Below, one piece after another: positions 15,898 to 25,814 of a stretch of DNA of 64,000 bases. The position numbers and the translations under genes are program-made. Position 1 is the stretch's first letter. Every line of letters begins with the position of its first letter. This DNA is from Paenibacillus donghaensis (GTDB lineage: Bacteria > Bacillota > Bacilli > Paenibacillales > Paenibacillaceae), in contig NZ_CP021780.1 of the NCBI RefSeq assembly GCF_002192415.1, positions 7,254,001 through 7,318,000 on the forward strand, given 5' to 3'. Under the pieces are notes generated by a model. It was given only the letters and a program-made list of their open reading frames with translations. It was not told the origin of the DNA and did no database searches.

Positions 15898-18282
15898 ATG
15901 GGATTATCAGTTATCGAAACGAACTACTCATCTAAGACGTATTTAGCGAAACTTGACGCCTATTGGCGTGCAACCAATTACATATCTGTAGGCCAGCTGT
16001 ATCTGAAGGACAATCCGTTGTTACGTGAATCCCTGAAGGAATCCGATGTAAAAGTGAAACCGATCGGACACTGGGGCACGATCCCCGGCCAGAACTTCAT
16101 TTATGCCCACCTCAACCGTGTTATTAACAAATATGATCTGAACATGTTCTACGTTGAGGGTCCAGGTCATGGCGGCCAGGTTATGGTGTCCAATTCGTAT
16201 TTGGATGGAAGCTACAGCGAAATTTACCCGCATATCACACAGGATACCCCGGGTCTGAAGAAATTGTTCAAGCAATTCTCATTCCCAGGTGGCGTTGCTT
16301 CCCATGCGGCTCCCGAAACTCCGGGATCAATTCATGAGGGCGGCGAATTAGGCTACTCCCTGTCTCATGGCGTAGGTGCGATTCTCGATTATCCGGACTT
16401 GATCTCGGCGGTTGTTGTCGGAGATGGAGAGGCAGAAACCGGACCTTTGGCTGCTTCGTGGTTCTCCAACCGGTTCATCAACCCGATCACAGATGGTGCG
16501 GTTCTGCCGATCCTGCATTTGAATGGCTTCAAGATCAGCAACCCAACGATTCTATCCCGTCAGACTAAAGAGGAGATTACCGCTTACTTCACAGGTATGG
16601 GCTGGGAGCCTCATTTCGTGGAAGGTGAAGATCCAGAGCATATGCATCCGGAAATGGCGAAGGTGCTGGATACGATTGTTGAAAAAATTGCAGCCATTCA
16701 GAAAAATGCGCGTGAGAACAAGGATACTACCCGTCCGTTATGGCCGATGCTAGTATTCCGTTCCCCTAAAGGCTGGACTGGTCCGAAGGAATGGGATCAT
16801 GTGCCGAATGAGAATTCATTCCGTGCCCATCAGGTGCCGATTCCGGTTGATCAAAATAATATGAAACACGCCCCTGCATTGCTGGAATGGATGAACAGCT
16901 ACAAGCCTGAAGAATTATTCGACGACAACGGCACGCTGAAAGCTGAGATAGCCGAAATTCTGCCTACTGGCGATAAACGGATGGCGATGAATCCTGTTAC
17001 CAATGCCGGCAAGCTCATTAAAGAACTTAATCTGCCGGATTTCCGCAGCTATGCACTTGATAACTCCGTACCTGGTACAGTTGTAGCGCAGGATATGGCG
17101 GTGCTCGGTAAATATATGAAAGAGGTTATTCTTCTTAATGAAGAGAACAAGAATTTCCGGATTTTTGGCCCGGATGAGACGATGTCCAACCGCTTGGGTC
17201 CAGTCTTTGAAGTGACCAAACGTCAATGGCTTGATCGAATTATCGAACCTAACGATGAATTCATGGCATCCTATGGCCGGGTCATTGATTCGCAATTGTC
17301 AGAGCATCAGGCGGAAGGGTTGCTGGAAGGTTATGTGTTGACGGGACGTCATGGTTTTTTTGCAAGCTATGAAGCTTTCCTGCGTGTCGTGGACTCGATG
17401 ATTACTCAGCACTTCAAATGGCTGCGCAAAGCTACTGATCAAACCTGGCGTGCAGACATTCCATCCTTGAATGTTGTAGCCACTTCAACAGTGTTCCAGC
17501 AAGACCATAATGGTTACACACATCAGGACCCTGGTTTGCTGGGTCACTTGGCTGACAAGAAGCCGGAATTTATCCGTGAATATCTGCCTGCCGATGCCAA
17601 TACCTTGCTGGCTGTGTTCGATACGATTCTGAACGACCGTCAAAAAATCAACCTGGTGGTTTCCTCCAAACATCCACGTCCGCAATGGTTTACTGCGGAT
17701 GAAGCCAAAGAATTGGTGGATAAGGGACTCAAGATCATTGACTGGGCAAGTACGGATAATGGCGGAGAGCCTGACATTGTATTTGCTTCATCCGGTACGG
17801 AACCAACCATCGAAGCCTTGGCTGCCATCTCTATCCTGCATGAACAGCTGCCTGAGCTGAAGATCCGCTATATCAACGTGGTGGACCTGCTGAAGCTAAG
17901 AAGCCAGAAACTCGATCCGCGTGGTTTCTCTGACGCTGAGTTTGATCAATTTTTCACAAAGGATAAGCCGGTGGTGTTTGCATTCCATGGTTATGAAGGT
18001 CTGATCAAGGACTTGTTCTTCGACCGCCACAATCATAATCTGCGTGTGCATGGCTACCGCGAGAATGGCGATATCACAACCCCGTTTGATATGCGTGTAT
18101 TGAATCAGATGGACCGTTTCGATCTGGTCAAAGAAGCTGTGCTGAGCCTGCCAGGCGCTGACAAGTACACAGACATTGTGAATGAAATGGACGAAATGGT
18201 GAAGAAACATCATCATTACATCCGTGAAGAAGGCTTGGACTTGCCGGAAGTCGAGAACTGGGTATGGAAGGCTTTGAAATAA
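15898..18282 (+). CDS. xfp: Xylulose-5-phosphate/fructose-6-phosphate phosphoketolase
   Basis: Start ATG 15898 with AGGGAGTG upstream; 794 residues, the usual length of the family. This thiamine-diphosphate enzyme splits xylulose 5-phosphate (and often fructose 6-phosphate) with phosphate into acetyl phosphate and glyceraldehyde 3-phosphate (or erythrose 4-phosphate). Family motifs: [39 protein letters not shown], the cofactor motif GDGEAETG, and HQDPG. It is transcribed alone between two terminators, behind a GntR regulator. It gives the cell a phosphoketolase shunt for pentoses; an acetate kinase is not in the window. Confidence 0.97.
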   Translation: MGLSVIETNYSSKTYLAKLDAYWRATNYISVGQLYLKDNPLLRESLKESDVKVKPIGHWGTIPGQNFIYAHLNRVINKYDLNMFYVEGPGHGGQVMVSNSYLDGSYSEIYPHITQDTPGLKKLFKQFSFPGGVASHAAPETPGSIHEGGELGYSLSHGVGAILDYPDLISAVVVGDGEAETGPLAASWFSNRFINPITDGAVLPILHLNGFKISNPTILSRQTKEEITAYFTGMGWEPHFVEGEDPEHMHPEMAKVLDTIVEKIAAIQKNARENKDTTRPLWPMLVFRSPKGWTGPKEWDHVPNENSFRAHQVPIPVDQNNMKHAPALLEWMNSYKPEELFDDNGTLKAEIAEILPTGDKRMAMNPVTNAGKLIKELNLPDFRSYALDNSVPGTVVAQDMAVLGKYMKEVILLNEENKNFRIFGPDETMSNRLGPVFEVTKRQWLDRIIEPNDEFMASYGRVIDSQLSEHQAEGLLEGYVLTGRHGFFASYEAFLRVVDSMITQHFKWLRKATDQTWRADIPSLNVVATSTVFQQDHNGYTHQDPGLLGHLADKKPEFIREYLPADANTLLAVFDTILNDRQKINLVVSSKHPRPQWFTADEAKELVDKGLKIIDWASTDNGGEPDIVFASSGTEPTIEALAAISILHEQLPELKIRYINVVDLLKLRSQKLDPRGFSDAEFDQFFTKDKPVVFAFHGYEGLIKDLFFDRHNHNLRVHGYRENGDITTPFDMRVLNQMDRFDLVKEAVLSLPGADKYTDIVNEMDEMVKKHHHYIREEGLDLPEVENWVWKALK

Positions 18283-18307
18283 AATAAATTGTAAAAGTGA
18301 AATCAGC

Positions 18308-18358
18308 AAAAAGACGACATCATTCTTCAATTTCGAATGAAATGTCGTCTTTTTTTTG
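18308..18358 (+). terminator. Rho-independent terminator of xfp
   Basis: AAAAGACGACAT / ATGTCGTCTTTT stem with an inner ATTC/GAAT extension and a T-run. Confidence 0.9.
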
Positions 18359-18401
18359 TTGTTTATTGTCAAAATATAATCCCCAATCTAATAATATCGT
18401 A

Positions 18402-18430
18402 TTGACATATAAAATATTAAGCATTAGTAT
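18402..18430 (+). promoter_or_regulatory. Sigma-A promoter of the ABC transporter operon
   Basis: Consensus TTGACA (18402-18407), 17 bp, TAGTAT (18425-18430), 80 bp upstream of the solute-binding protein gene. Confidence 0.65.
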
Positions 18431-18510
18431 GACATTAATATATAATACCAATGGGTTAACTTGGTTTTTAAATCCGGAATTTATCATTACTCATCAGGGG
18501 GATTAAAAAA

Positions 18511-20091
18511 ATGAAATTCAAGAAGATTAATGTACTGGTGCCTGTTGTATTGTTGAGCATATTGCTTGTTGCATGCGGCAAAGAAGATACAAAAGAAAAG
18601 GGTGCAGCAAACGAAGCCAGTCCAGTCCCGCAAGAGTATAAAAATGAATTGAATATAGCACTTACAGCACAACCGCCAACCTTGGATTCTGCAATGACTG
18701 TGTCTGCTGTGGCGTTAGATACAGCAGGGTATATCTTCGAACAGCTGTACACATTGAATGCTGATTATGAGCCAGTGCCGATGCTTGCGGAATCAGTGGA
18801 TGTAAGTGAAGACGGTTTGATCTATACGTTTACACTTCGCCAAGGTGTGAAGTTCCATAATGGCAAGGAAATGACCTCTGAAGATGTTGTGGCATCAATG
18901 AATCGTTGGGTAGTTACATCATCCCGTGCCAAGGTTCTTCTAACAAATGCGAAGTTTGAGGCTGCGGATACATATAAAGTGAAGTTAACTGTAGAGAGCC
19001 CATCCTCTGACGTATTAATATTAATTGCTTCTCAAGCACAGTTCCCGGCGATTATGCCTAAAGAGATCGTGGAAGCTGCACCAGCAGAAGGAATTACTGA
19101 GTATATCGGAACAGGCCCTTATAAGTTCAAGGAATGGAAGCAAGATCAATATATTCAACTAGTGAAGTATGAGGATTATCAATCCGTAGATTCAGAACCA
19201 AGCGGGTTTGCCGGGAGAAAGGATGCGCCGACAGAGAATCTTATCTTCCATTTCGTAACTGACCATTCTACGCGAATTGCAGGTGTGAAGACTGGGAAGT
19301 ATGACATTGCTGATAGCATTCCAATTGAGAATTATGACGAGCTTTCGATCGAAAAAGATCTTGAATTGCTTTCATTTCCGGGGGGCGCTTTAACAGCATT
19401 CCTAAACACAAGTGAAGGACTGCTGGCGGACGTTAAGATCCGTCAAGCTATACTAGCCGCACTAAATAACGATGAAATCTTGTTAGCCAGTTTTGCAAAA
19501 CCGGATTTATATTCCTTGTCACCGGGTTACTTGAACACAAACCAGGTACAATGGGCAAATGATGCCGGTAAGGAATATTACAACCAAGCGAACCCGGAAA
19601 AGGCCAAGGAATTGCTTGCAGAAGCCGGATATAATGGGGAAGAAATCACATTGCTTACGACCAAGGACTACGCTGAAATGTATGCAGCTACACTGGTTAT
19701 CCAAGAGCAGCTTCGTAACATTGGCATGAATGTGAAGGTTGACAGCTATGATTTCCCTACCTTCTTAGAGACCAAAAATGAACGCAGCAAATGGGACTTG
19801 TTCGTAGCGAGTACTGGATACCAGATAACACCACCCCAACTGTTAGCTGTGAATCCAGATTGGGCTGGATTGGATAATGAAACCGTGAAAAATGCACTGA
19901 AGGCTATTCGCGGAGCATCTACTCCGGAACTCGCCAAGAAAGAATGGGAAACACTACAAGCTTACTTATATGAACTTGGTTCTTCCACAGTTATTGGACA
20001 TTACAATGGTATTGTCGCCGTATCCAAGTCTATTGAAGGCTTTGTGAATTTTGAGGCTCCTATAGCTTGGAATGCAAAAATAGCGAAGTAA
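18511..20091 (+). CDS. Peptide/nickel-type ABC transporter solute-binding lipoprotein
   Basis: 526 residues; lipoprotein signal with lipobox LLVAC (Cys22). A family 5 solute-binding protein: YTFTLRQGVKFHNGKEMTSE and GTGPYKFKEW are signatures of DppA/OppA/GsiB-type binders. It is anchored outside the membrane and delivers substrate to the two permeases encoded next. A strong hairpin directly after the gene probably lowers downstream transcription, giving an excess of binding protein over permeases. The substrate may be a peptide or a small sulfur compound; the OsmC gene at the operon end hints at thiol chemistry, but this is only a guess. Confidence 0.92.
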   Translation: MKFKKINVLVPVVLLSILLVACGKEDTKEKGAANEASPVPQEYKNELNIALTAQPPTLDSAMTVSAVALDTAGYIFEQLYTLNADYEPVPMLAESVDVSEDGLIYTFTLRQGVKFHNGKEMTSEDVVASMNRWVVTSSRAKVLLTNAKFEAADTYKVKLTVESPSSDVLILIASQAQFPAIMPKEIVEAAPAEGITEYIGTGPYKFKEWKQDQYIQLVKYEDYQSVDSEPSGFAGRKDAPTENLIFHFVTDHSTRIAGVKTGKYDIADSIPIENYDELSIEKDLELLSFPGGALTAFLNTSEGLLADVKIRQAILAALNNDEILLASFAKPDLYSLSPGYLNTNQVQWANDAGKEYYNQANPEKAKELLAEAGYNGEEITLLTTKDYAEMYAATLVIQEQLRNIGMNVKVDSYDFPTFLETKNERSKWDLFVASTGYQITPPQLLAVNPDWAGLDNETVKNALKAIRGASTPELAKKEWETLQAYLYELGSSTVIGHYNGIVAVSKSIEGFVNFEAPIAWNAKIAK

Positions 20092-20102
20092 TTAGCCTAA
20101 GG

Positions 20103-20145
20103 AGGGTGTTAAAAGTTACCCGGTAACTTTTAACACCCTTTTTTC
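20103..20145 (+). terminator. Intra-operon hairpin (attenuating terminator)
   Basis: A perfect stem GGGTGTTAAAAGTTACC / GGTAACTTTTAACACCC followed by TTTTTT, between the binding-protein and permease genes. It is expected to stop most transcripts after the first gene. Confidence 0.85.
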
Positions 20146-20146
20146 T

Positions 20147-20252
20147 AAATATAAGAATTTATAGGTTCCACGCTATAATTTATCCTTCTATTTCTCGCAG
20201 AAACGGATGCCGCCTCTTGCAGAGGACGGCGTAGCCGTTTCCACTTGTTAGA
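20147..20252 (+). repeat. R-family repeat, copy R1 (leader plus hairpin)
   Basis: TATAAGAATTTATAGG, then TTATCCTTCTATTTCTCGC, then a hairpin AAACGG...CCGTTT with inner CCGCCTCT/AGAGGACGG, ending CCACTTGTT. The same unit occurs at 29999 and twice near 60440, and in reverse at ~29385. This copy sits within an operon upstream of the permease. Confidence 0.75.
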
Positions 20253-20283
20253 TGAAAACAAAATATATAAATGAGGGATTTGT

Positions 20284-21234
20284 GTGCTAGCTTATATATC
20301 CAAAAGAATCTTATCGCTCATTCCTGTATTGTTCGTTGTTACCATTGCTATTTTCTTGATCATTCATATTACGCCTGGTGATCCCGCAGCGGCAATTCTG
20401 GGGATTGAAGCTTCCCAAGCGGAAATGGAAGCACTCAATCAGGAGCTCGGATTAAACCGCCCAATCCACATTCAATATATAAATTGGGTTGCAGATGTAT
20501 TACAGGGTGATCTAGGTGATTCCATCTTTATGCATCAACCGGTCAGTGAAGCGATTGTCGAGCATATTGGACCAACCCTTTCTCTGGCTATTCTGGCACA
20601 ATTCATAGCGCTTATTCTAGCCATCCCCTTTGGTATTATTGCTGCTTATAAGCGGGGATCTATGGTGGATTTCACTCTTATGGGCGTATTCTTGCTCGGA
20701 ATGGCAGTGCCAAGTTTTTTGTTAGGTTTATTATTAATGCTAGTTGTAGGTGTTCAGCTTCAGTGGCTGCCTGTGGCAGGCTATGAACCGCTTAGTAGTG
20801 GAACCTGGGAACATCTTCAATATCTAATCCTTCCGGGTATTTCCCTGGGGGCGATCCAGGCTGCTCTTATTACAAGAATGACTCGTTCGTCTATGCTTGA
20901 GGTTCTAAACGTGAATTACATTAAAACAGCTCGTTCTAAAGGTTTGAATGAGCTGAAAGTGTTGCTTAAACATGCTTTTCGAAACGCCTTTCTACCGATT
21001 CTCACTGTGATCGGGCAAACGTTCGGCGTTTTAGTTACAGGAGCAGTTGTAGTGGAGTCGATTTTTAATATTCCTGGCTTAGGACAGTTAATATTGAATT
21101 CGATTGCCAGAAGAGACTTTGCTGTTATCCAAGGTGTGGTTCTTTTCGTAACCATCATATATGTTGCCATTAATTTAATCATCGATTTATTATACGGTTT
21201 TGTCGATCCACGTGTTCGTTTGGACCGCAAATAG
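20284..21234 (+). CDS. ABC transporter permease (DppB/GsiC type)
   Basis: 316 residues from GTG 20284 (MLAYISKRILSLIPVLFVV) with GAGGGATTT upstream. Six membrane helices. Family signatures: HITPGDPAAAILG near the N-terminus, LNRPIHIQYINW, and the EAA-type loop ARSKGLNELKVLLKHAFRNA that contacts the ATPase. It forms the channel with the next permease. It has no strong promoter of its own and follows the attenuating hairpin and the R1 repeat. Confidence 0.93.
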   Translation: MLAYISKRILSLIPVLFVVTIAIFLIIHITPGDPAAAILGIEASQAEMEALNQELGLNRPIHIQYINWVADVLQGDLGDSIFMHQPVSEAIVEHIGPTLSLAILAQFIALILAIPFGIIAAYKRGSMVDFTLMGVFLLGMAVPSFLLGLLLMLVVGVQLQWLPVAGYEPLSSGTWEHLQYLILPGISLGAIQAALITRMTRSSMLEVLNVNYIKTARSKGLNELKVLLKHAFRNAFLPILTVIGQTFGVLVTGAVVVESIFNIPGLGQLILNSIARRDFAVIQGVVLFVTIIYVAINLIIDLLYGFVDPRVRLDRK

Positions 21235-21247
21235 AGGGGGGTTCAAT

Positions 21248-22153
21248 ATGATTACACATCAGGAGGAAGAATATATAGCTCAAATGAGCGGGCAATTAAA
21301 AAAAGAGCAACGTACCTTACGATATCGCCGTCTGAAGTCCAATTATGGACTGTTAGTTGGGGCGATAATTATTACGCTATTGATTGTTCTCGCACTAGTT
21401 GGCCCGCTATTCACAGCGTTTAGTCCCTATGGGATGAATGTAATCGATCGATTATTGCCTCCCAGCAGGGATCATTGGCTAGGTACAGACGAATTCGGCC
21501 GGGACTTGTTAACAAGAATCATCTATGGTGCAAGAGTGTCCATCAGTGTAGGCCTTATTGTGGCGCTGCTATCTTCGGCAATCGGATTAATTATTGGGCT
21601 GTATGCTACTTATTATAGAACATTGGATCATATCCTGATGCGTATTTGTGATGGATTGATTGCGATCCCTGGTATTCTGCTGGCTATTGCATTAATGGCT
21701 GCACTTGGGGGATCTGCATTAAATGTCATTGTTGCATTAACGATTGTATTCACACCAAATATTGCGCGGGTCGTTAGATCGACTGCTCTAGTGGTTCGTG
21801 AACAGACCTATATTGAAGCTATGCATGCTCAAGGGGCTAGTAATTTCCGCATCATATGGTCACATATTGCACCCAATACTCTATCACCTTTACTCGTACA
21901 AGCTACCTTTGTATTTGCTGAGGCCATTATTTCTGAGGCGGCTTTAAGTTTCCTGGGGGCGGGGATCCCCGCTCCCGAAGCAAGCTGGGGCAATATTCTA
22001 CAAGCAGGCAAGCTGGTGATTTATAAAGCCTGGTGGATGGTTGTATTCCCGGGCATAGCTATTATCTTGTCTGTTCTCAGTTTGAATTTATTAGGCGATG
22101 GCCTGCGTGATTTCTTAGATCCTCATGTGAAACATAAGCAAAAGAAGCCATGA
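21248..22153 (+). CDS. ABC transporter permease (DppC/GsiD type)
   Basis: Start ATG 21248 with AGAGGGGGGTTC upstream; 301 residues. An N-terminal cytoplasmic segment precedes the first helix (YGLLVGAIIITLLIVLALVG). Family marks are HWLGTDEFGRDLLTRIIYGA and the EAA loop MHAQGASNFRIIWSHIAPN. It pairs with the DppB-type protein to form the membrane channel. The gene is 13 bp after the previous one and 25 bp before the first ATPase. Confidence 0.93.
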   Translation: MITHQEEEYIAQMSGQLKKEQRTLRYRRLKSNYGLLVGAIIITLLIVLALVGPLFTAFSPYGMNVIDRLLPPSRDHWLGTDEFGRDLLTRIIYGARVSISVGLIVALLSSAIGLIIGLYATYYRTLDHILMRICDGLIAIPGILLAIALMAALGGSALNVIVALTIVFTPNIARVVRSTALVVREQTYIEAMHAQGASNFRIIWSHIAPNTLSPLLVQATFVFAEAIISEAALSFLGAGIPAPEASWGNILQAGKLVIYKAWWMVVFPGIAIILSVLSLNLLGDGLRDFLDPHVKHKQKKP

Positions 22154-22178
22154 CAGTTATTAAGTTGGAGGTATTGCT

Positions 22179-23204
22179 ATGAACAAAGGGCCTCTATTGG
22201 AAGTGAAAAATTTAAAAACACATTTTCAAACAGAGCGAGGAAAAGTGACCGCAGTAAACGGAGTTAATTTATCTGTGAACAAAGGAGAAATCATCGGCAT
22301 AGTAGGAGAGTCAGGCTGCGGAAAAAGCGTGGTAGCTCAGTCTATTCTAAGATTGCTTGATCATACCGATTCGGTTGAGTATGAAGGCGAAGTCCTTTTT
22401 GAGAATCAGGATCTGCTGTCATTGCCGCTTTCCAAATTGCGAACCATCCGGGGAGATAAGATCTCGATCATATTCCAAGACCCGCTGTCTTCGCTTAACC
22501 CTGTATATACCATTGGGAATCAAATAGAAGAAACACTGCGCTTGCACCAGAAACAGTCGAAGAAAGAAGCGCATAAAAAAGCGATTGAAATTCTGCGGGC
22601 CACAGGTATCCCTTCTCCGGAAATGCGGGTGAATGAATACCCTCATCAATTATCAGGAGGCATGCAGCAGCGGGCAATGATTGCTATGGCCCTTTCCTGT
22701 GAGCCTAAGCTCTTAATTGCAGATGAACCGACAACGGCTCTGGACGTTACGATTCAGGCGCAGATTCTAGAGTTAATCGTTGAATTAAATCAGAAATTCG
22801 GGATGGGCGTTTTGTTTATTACGCATGATTTAGGGGTTGTATCCGAAATTTGCACCAGTGTGAAAGTGATGTACTTAGGGCAGATTGTTGAGGAAACGAC
22901 GACGGAAAGATTATTCCAAACTCCGCTGCACCCCTATACGCAAGGGTTGATCAAATCCATACCGCAATTGGAAAAAAACCGTCATGAAAAGCTGCATGTT
23001 ATAGAAGGGACGGTCCCTTCCTTATCCAATATTCCACGGGGCTGCAGTTTTTCGACAAGATGTCCTTTTGCCGATCAGCAATGCCTAAATGAGGAGCCAG
23101 TAATGGAAATGGTGCATCCTGAACATAGCGTTAAATGCTGGCATTACGCGGAAATAAATAATATGGAGAGGGGTTCAAGAGGTGGTGAATCGAACAACGA
23201 ATAA
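22179..23204 (+). CDS. ABC transporter ATP-binding protein (DppD/OppD type)
   Basis: 341 residues, ATG 22179 with TGGAGG upstream. Walker A GESGCGKS, signature LSGGMQQR, Walker B LLIADEPTTALD, H-loop ITHDLGVV. The C-terminal oligopeptide-transporter extension carries the Cys-rich RGCSFSTRCPFADQQC segment that in related proteins can bind an Fe-S cluster. It energises the transporter together with the next ATPase, whose gene overlaps this one by 23 nt. Confidence 0.95.
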   Translation: MNKGPLLEVKNLKTHFQTERGKVTAVNGVNLSVNKGEIIGIVGESGCGKSVVAQSILRLLDHTDSVEYEGEVLFENQDLLSLPLSKLRTIRGDKISIIFQDPLSSLNPVYTIGNQIEETLRLHQKQSKKEAHKKAIEILRATGIPSPEMRVNEYPHQLSGGMQQRAMIAMALSCEPKLLIADEPTTALDVTIQAQILELIVELNQKFGMGVLFITHDLGVVSEICTSVKVMYLGQIVEETTTERLFQTPLHPYTQGLIKSIPQLEKNRHEKLHVIEGTVPSLSNIPRGCSFSTRCPFADQQCLNEEPVMEMVHPEHSVKCWHYAEINNMERGSRGGESNNE

Positions 23205-24168
23205 TCCTATTCTAGAAGTGATCTCGCTTGAGAAGAAGTTTCCGGTGTATGGAACATTCGGGAAATTGTTCGGGACAAAGTCTCATGTGAACGCTGTGAC
23301 AGATGTTTCTTTTCGATTGTATGAAGGAGAAACGTATGGATTGGTTGGAGAATCAGGGTCGGGTAAAAGCACGACGGGACGCACGATATTAGGGTTAACT
23401 CCTGCAACCTCTGGTCAAGTGATCTATCAGGATCAAGATTTAATGAAAATATCAAAAAATGAATTTCGCAAGTTCCGCAAAGACATTCAGCTTGTTTTTC
23501 AAGACCCGTTCTCCTCTCTGAATCCTAGAAAAAGAATTGGCCATATTCTTGAAGAACCACTCATCATTCATAAGATCGGGAATCAGACTGAGCGGGAGGA
23601 ACAAGTATATAGCATTCTAAAAATAGTTGGATTACAGCCAGAGCATTACTTTCGGTATCCCCATGAATTCTCGGGAGGTCAACGGCAACGATTAGGCTTG
23701 GCACGGGCACTAATTATGAACCCTAAAATTATCATATGTGATGAGCCTGTTTCAGCGTTGGATGTTTCCATTCAGTCGCAAATTCTCAACATACTGAAGC
23801 AGCTGCAAGAGGATTTAAAGTTAACGCTTTTATTTATCACACATGATATTAGTGTCGTTCGTTACATTTCCGATCGCATCGGTATTATGTATTTAGGAAA
23901 AATTGTAGAAGAGGCACTAACCGATGATTTATTCAGTGAGCCATTACATCCTTATACCCAAGCGCTGTTCTCGGCCGTACCTAACTTTACCCGCAATCGT
24001 TTGAAGGAACGGATTATTCTAAAAGGTGAGATTCCTTCTCCGTTATCTCCGCCCACGGGCTGTGTGTTCCATACACGCTGTCCAATGGCGATAGAACGAT
24101 GCAAAGTAGAAGTGCCAGCTTTCAGGGAAGTGCAAGCCAATCATTGTGTTGCCTGTCATCTTATCTAA
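23182..24168 (+). CDS. ABC transporter ATP-binding protein (DppF/OppF type)
   Basis: 328 residues from tandem GTG codons at 23182/23185, with GAGAGGGGTTC upstream. Walker A GESGSGKS, signature FSGGQRQR, Walker B IIICDEPVSALD, H-loop ITHDISVV. The C-terminal tail again has the Cys motif GCVFHTRCPMAIERC. It is the second ATPase of the heterodimer of the five-component importer, and the overlap with the DppD-type gene indicates translational coupling. Confidence 0.95.
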   Translation: MVNRTTNNPILEVISLEKKFPVYGTFGKLFGTKSHVNAVTDVSFRLYEGETYGLVGESGSGKSTTGRTILGLTPATSGQVIYQDQDLMKISKNEFRKFRKDIQLVFQDPFSSLNPRKRIGHILEEPLIIHKIGNQTEREEQVYSILKIVGLQPEHYFRYPHEFSGGQRQRLGLARALIMNPKIIICDEPVSALDVSIQSQILNILKQLQEDLKLTLLFITHDISVVRYISDRIGIMYLGKIVEEALTDDLFSEPLHPYTQALFSAVPNFTRNRLKERIILKGEIPSPLSPPTGCVFHTRCPMAIERCKVEVPAFREVQANHCVACHLI

Positions 24169-24185
24169 ATAAAGGGGTTGTGATT

Positions 24186-24572
24186 ATGACAACGGTCAAA
24201 TTTGCAGAAGGTCAGAATGAAATTTATAATGAAGCGGGCTTGCAGATCATTGGAAGTACTGCGCCGAACCAAAGTGGTTTGTCTCCGAGAGAATTGCTAG
24301 AGGCAGCTTTAGGCTTATGTGTGTCCATTTCGCTTCAAAAGATACTGGATTACGATAAGAAAGAATATGATAAATCCTCGATAGGTGTTGAAGTTACAGC
24401 TGTGAAGGCTGCGGATGGAACGAACAGATTCACCAACTTCGCTGTGCGCGTTAAGCTGCCTTCAACATTAGATTCAACCTATAAAGAGAAACTAATGAGT
24501 GTGGTAGAGCGTGCATGTACAATCGGGAATACCCTCAAGGGAGAGGTTATCATCGAAACGATTGAAATATAA
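24186..24572 (+). CDS. OsmC-family protein (last gene of ABC operon)
   Basis: 128 residues from ATG 24186 with AAAGGGGTTGTG upstream; the longer in-frame ORF from 24099 is an artefact overlapping the ATPase. OsmC fold: SPRELLEAALGLCVSISLQK with the first cysteine and VERACTIGNTLKGEV with the second, the pair that makes these proteins thiol peroxidases. It lies 17 bp after the ATPase gene and before a terminator, so it is co-transcribed with the importer. Link with uptake of a thiol or a redox-active peptide is inference only. Confidence 0.88.
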   Translation: MTTVKFAEGQNEIYNEAGLQIIGSTAPNQSGLSPRELLEAALGLCVSISLQKILDYDKKEYDKSSIGVEVTAVKAADGTNRFTNFAVRVKLPSTLDSTYKEKLMSVVERACTIGNTLKGEVIIETIEI

Positions 24573-24607
24573 TTAGAGTTGGCTAAGCCGGCTTTATGTC
24601 TGGCAGA

Positions 24608-24634
24608 GGGCACCCTTGTGGGTGCTTTTTTTTG
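24608..24634 (+). terminator. Terminator of the ABC/OsmC operon
   Basis: GCACCC / GGGTGC stem with a run of eight Ts. Confidence 0.85.
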
Positions 24635-24755
24635 CATTTTGGCGGCATTTGCGTGGCCTATTGCAACAAACCTGCAGGATTATGCAACATAACGAGATAT
24701 AGTAGTTCAGACGCGAATTTCCATATAATATGAGTGGTGAAAGGAGGCAGCAACA

Positions 24756-25202
24756 TTGAAAATCACATTTGAGGCCGATGCGGCCATGGATCGAAGGATC
24801 GCCAAAGTCATCACCCATCCTGCGGAACAAGAGCACTGGAGGCATATGGAAGAAGCCATCCAGCAGGCGGAACAGAAGCTGGTAGTACTCAACGCGAAGA
24901 ATAACCGCAATGTGCAAATTTCATTAAGCTCCATTGCGGTAATTGAATCGGAAGACCGGATGTGCAGCGTACGGGTGATTAGTGGAGAAATGTATCTGCT
25001 TAACCAACGGCTGAAGTCTGCTGAAGCAGAGCTTGACCCTTCATTTTTTCTGAGAATCAACAATCAGACGCTTATTAACAAGAGCTATATCAAGGAGTTC
25101 TCTTCCACGGACAATGCCAGACTGCAAGTGGTGTTAACCAATGAATTAAGTTATTATGTCAGCCGCTTTTACATCAAAAACTTTAGGGGGAATCTGATAT
25201 GA
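24756..25202 (+). CDS. LytTR-domain DNA-binding regulator
   Basis: 148 residues from TTG 24756 with GAAAGGAGGCAGC upstream. The C-terminal ~95 residues are a LytTR domain (IAVIESEDRMCSVRVISGEM, FFLRINNQTLINKSYIKEF). The N-terminal ~50 residues form a short helical region without a receiver domain. Such stand-alone LytTR proteins are usually co-encoded with a small DUF3021-type membrane protein, as here with a 4-nt overlap, and are thought to respond to membrane or drug stress while controlling their own or nearby transporters. Confidence 0.88.
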   Translation: MKITFEADAAMDRRIAKVITHPAEQEHWRHMEEAIQQAEQKLVVLNAKNNRNVQISLSSIAVIESEDRMCSVRVISGEMYLLNQRLKSAEAELDPSFFLRINNQTLINKSYIKEFSSTDNARLQVVLTNELSYYVSRFYIKNFRGNLI

Positions 25203-25609
25203 TTCAGCAATTAAAACACTCTTTTTTTCAAGTCTTCACGTTGACGTCTTTATGGGTAACTCTGCTTCTGACAGTGTTCTACAAGAATCAGGATATTAGC
25301 ATGTTCTATCTGTGGCATGTTGCAGGGATTGCTGCGATTTCGGCCGGATTGTACGGGGTGATGTATAACGCACTGTGGAATCATTTCACGCTGAGGCCTC
25401 TGCTGAATATTGCGATTTCCTCCGTGTTCACGATCCTGGGCGGGCTTGGCGTGGTGTGGTTATTCTCTGCCGAAATGGTTGAGTTCATCCTGCCTTGGTG
25501 GCCGGGAATGCTGGTATTGGCGGTTGCCCTACATACCCTCGCTTTCTATGTCTATGCTGGGAGGGACAGCAAGCGGAAGGCCGAAGAGTTGAATAGGATT
25601 CTGAAATAG
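25199..25609 (+). CDS. Small membrane protein, DUF3021-like
   Basis: 136 residues with four predicted membrane helices (FTLTSLWVTLLLTVFY, LWHVAGIAAISAGLYGVMY, LLNIAISSVFTILGGLGVVW, WWPGMLVLAVALHTLAFYV) and a charged C-terminus (SKRKAEELNRILK). Order and size match DUF3021 partners of LytTR regulators, which are believed to hold the regulator at the membrane until a signal arrives. The start overlaps the regulator by 4 nt. Confidence 0.8.
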   Translation: MIQQLKHSFFQVFTLTSLWVTLLLTVFYKNQDISMFYLWHVAGIAAISAGLYGVMYNALWNHFTLRPLLNIAISSVFTILGGLGVVWLFSAEMVEFILPWWPGMLVLAVALHTLAFYVYAGRDSKRKAEELNRILK

Positions 25610-25814
25610 ATTATGAAAACCTCCCTTTAAATAAGCAAGAGCTTTTGTTTTTTAGCAGCTGCGCCTGTATATTACTATTATACCTTTGATTCTTGACATG
25701 AGATTCTTTATAGTTAACATGCATGGTTCGTGAAATACTAGAAATTTCGGGAGGGACAAGCCCTTCTATAAGAACCAGCAACAGGTATGGAAATGACAAT
25801 CAGGAGGAAATCAC

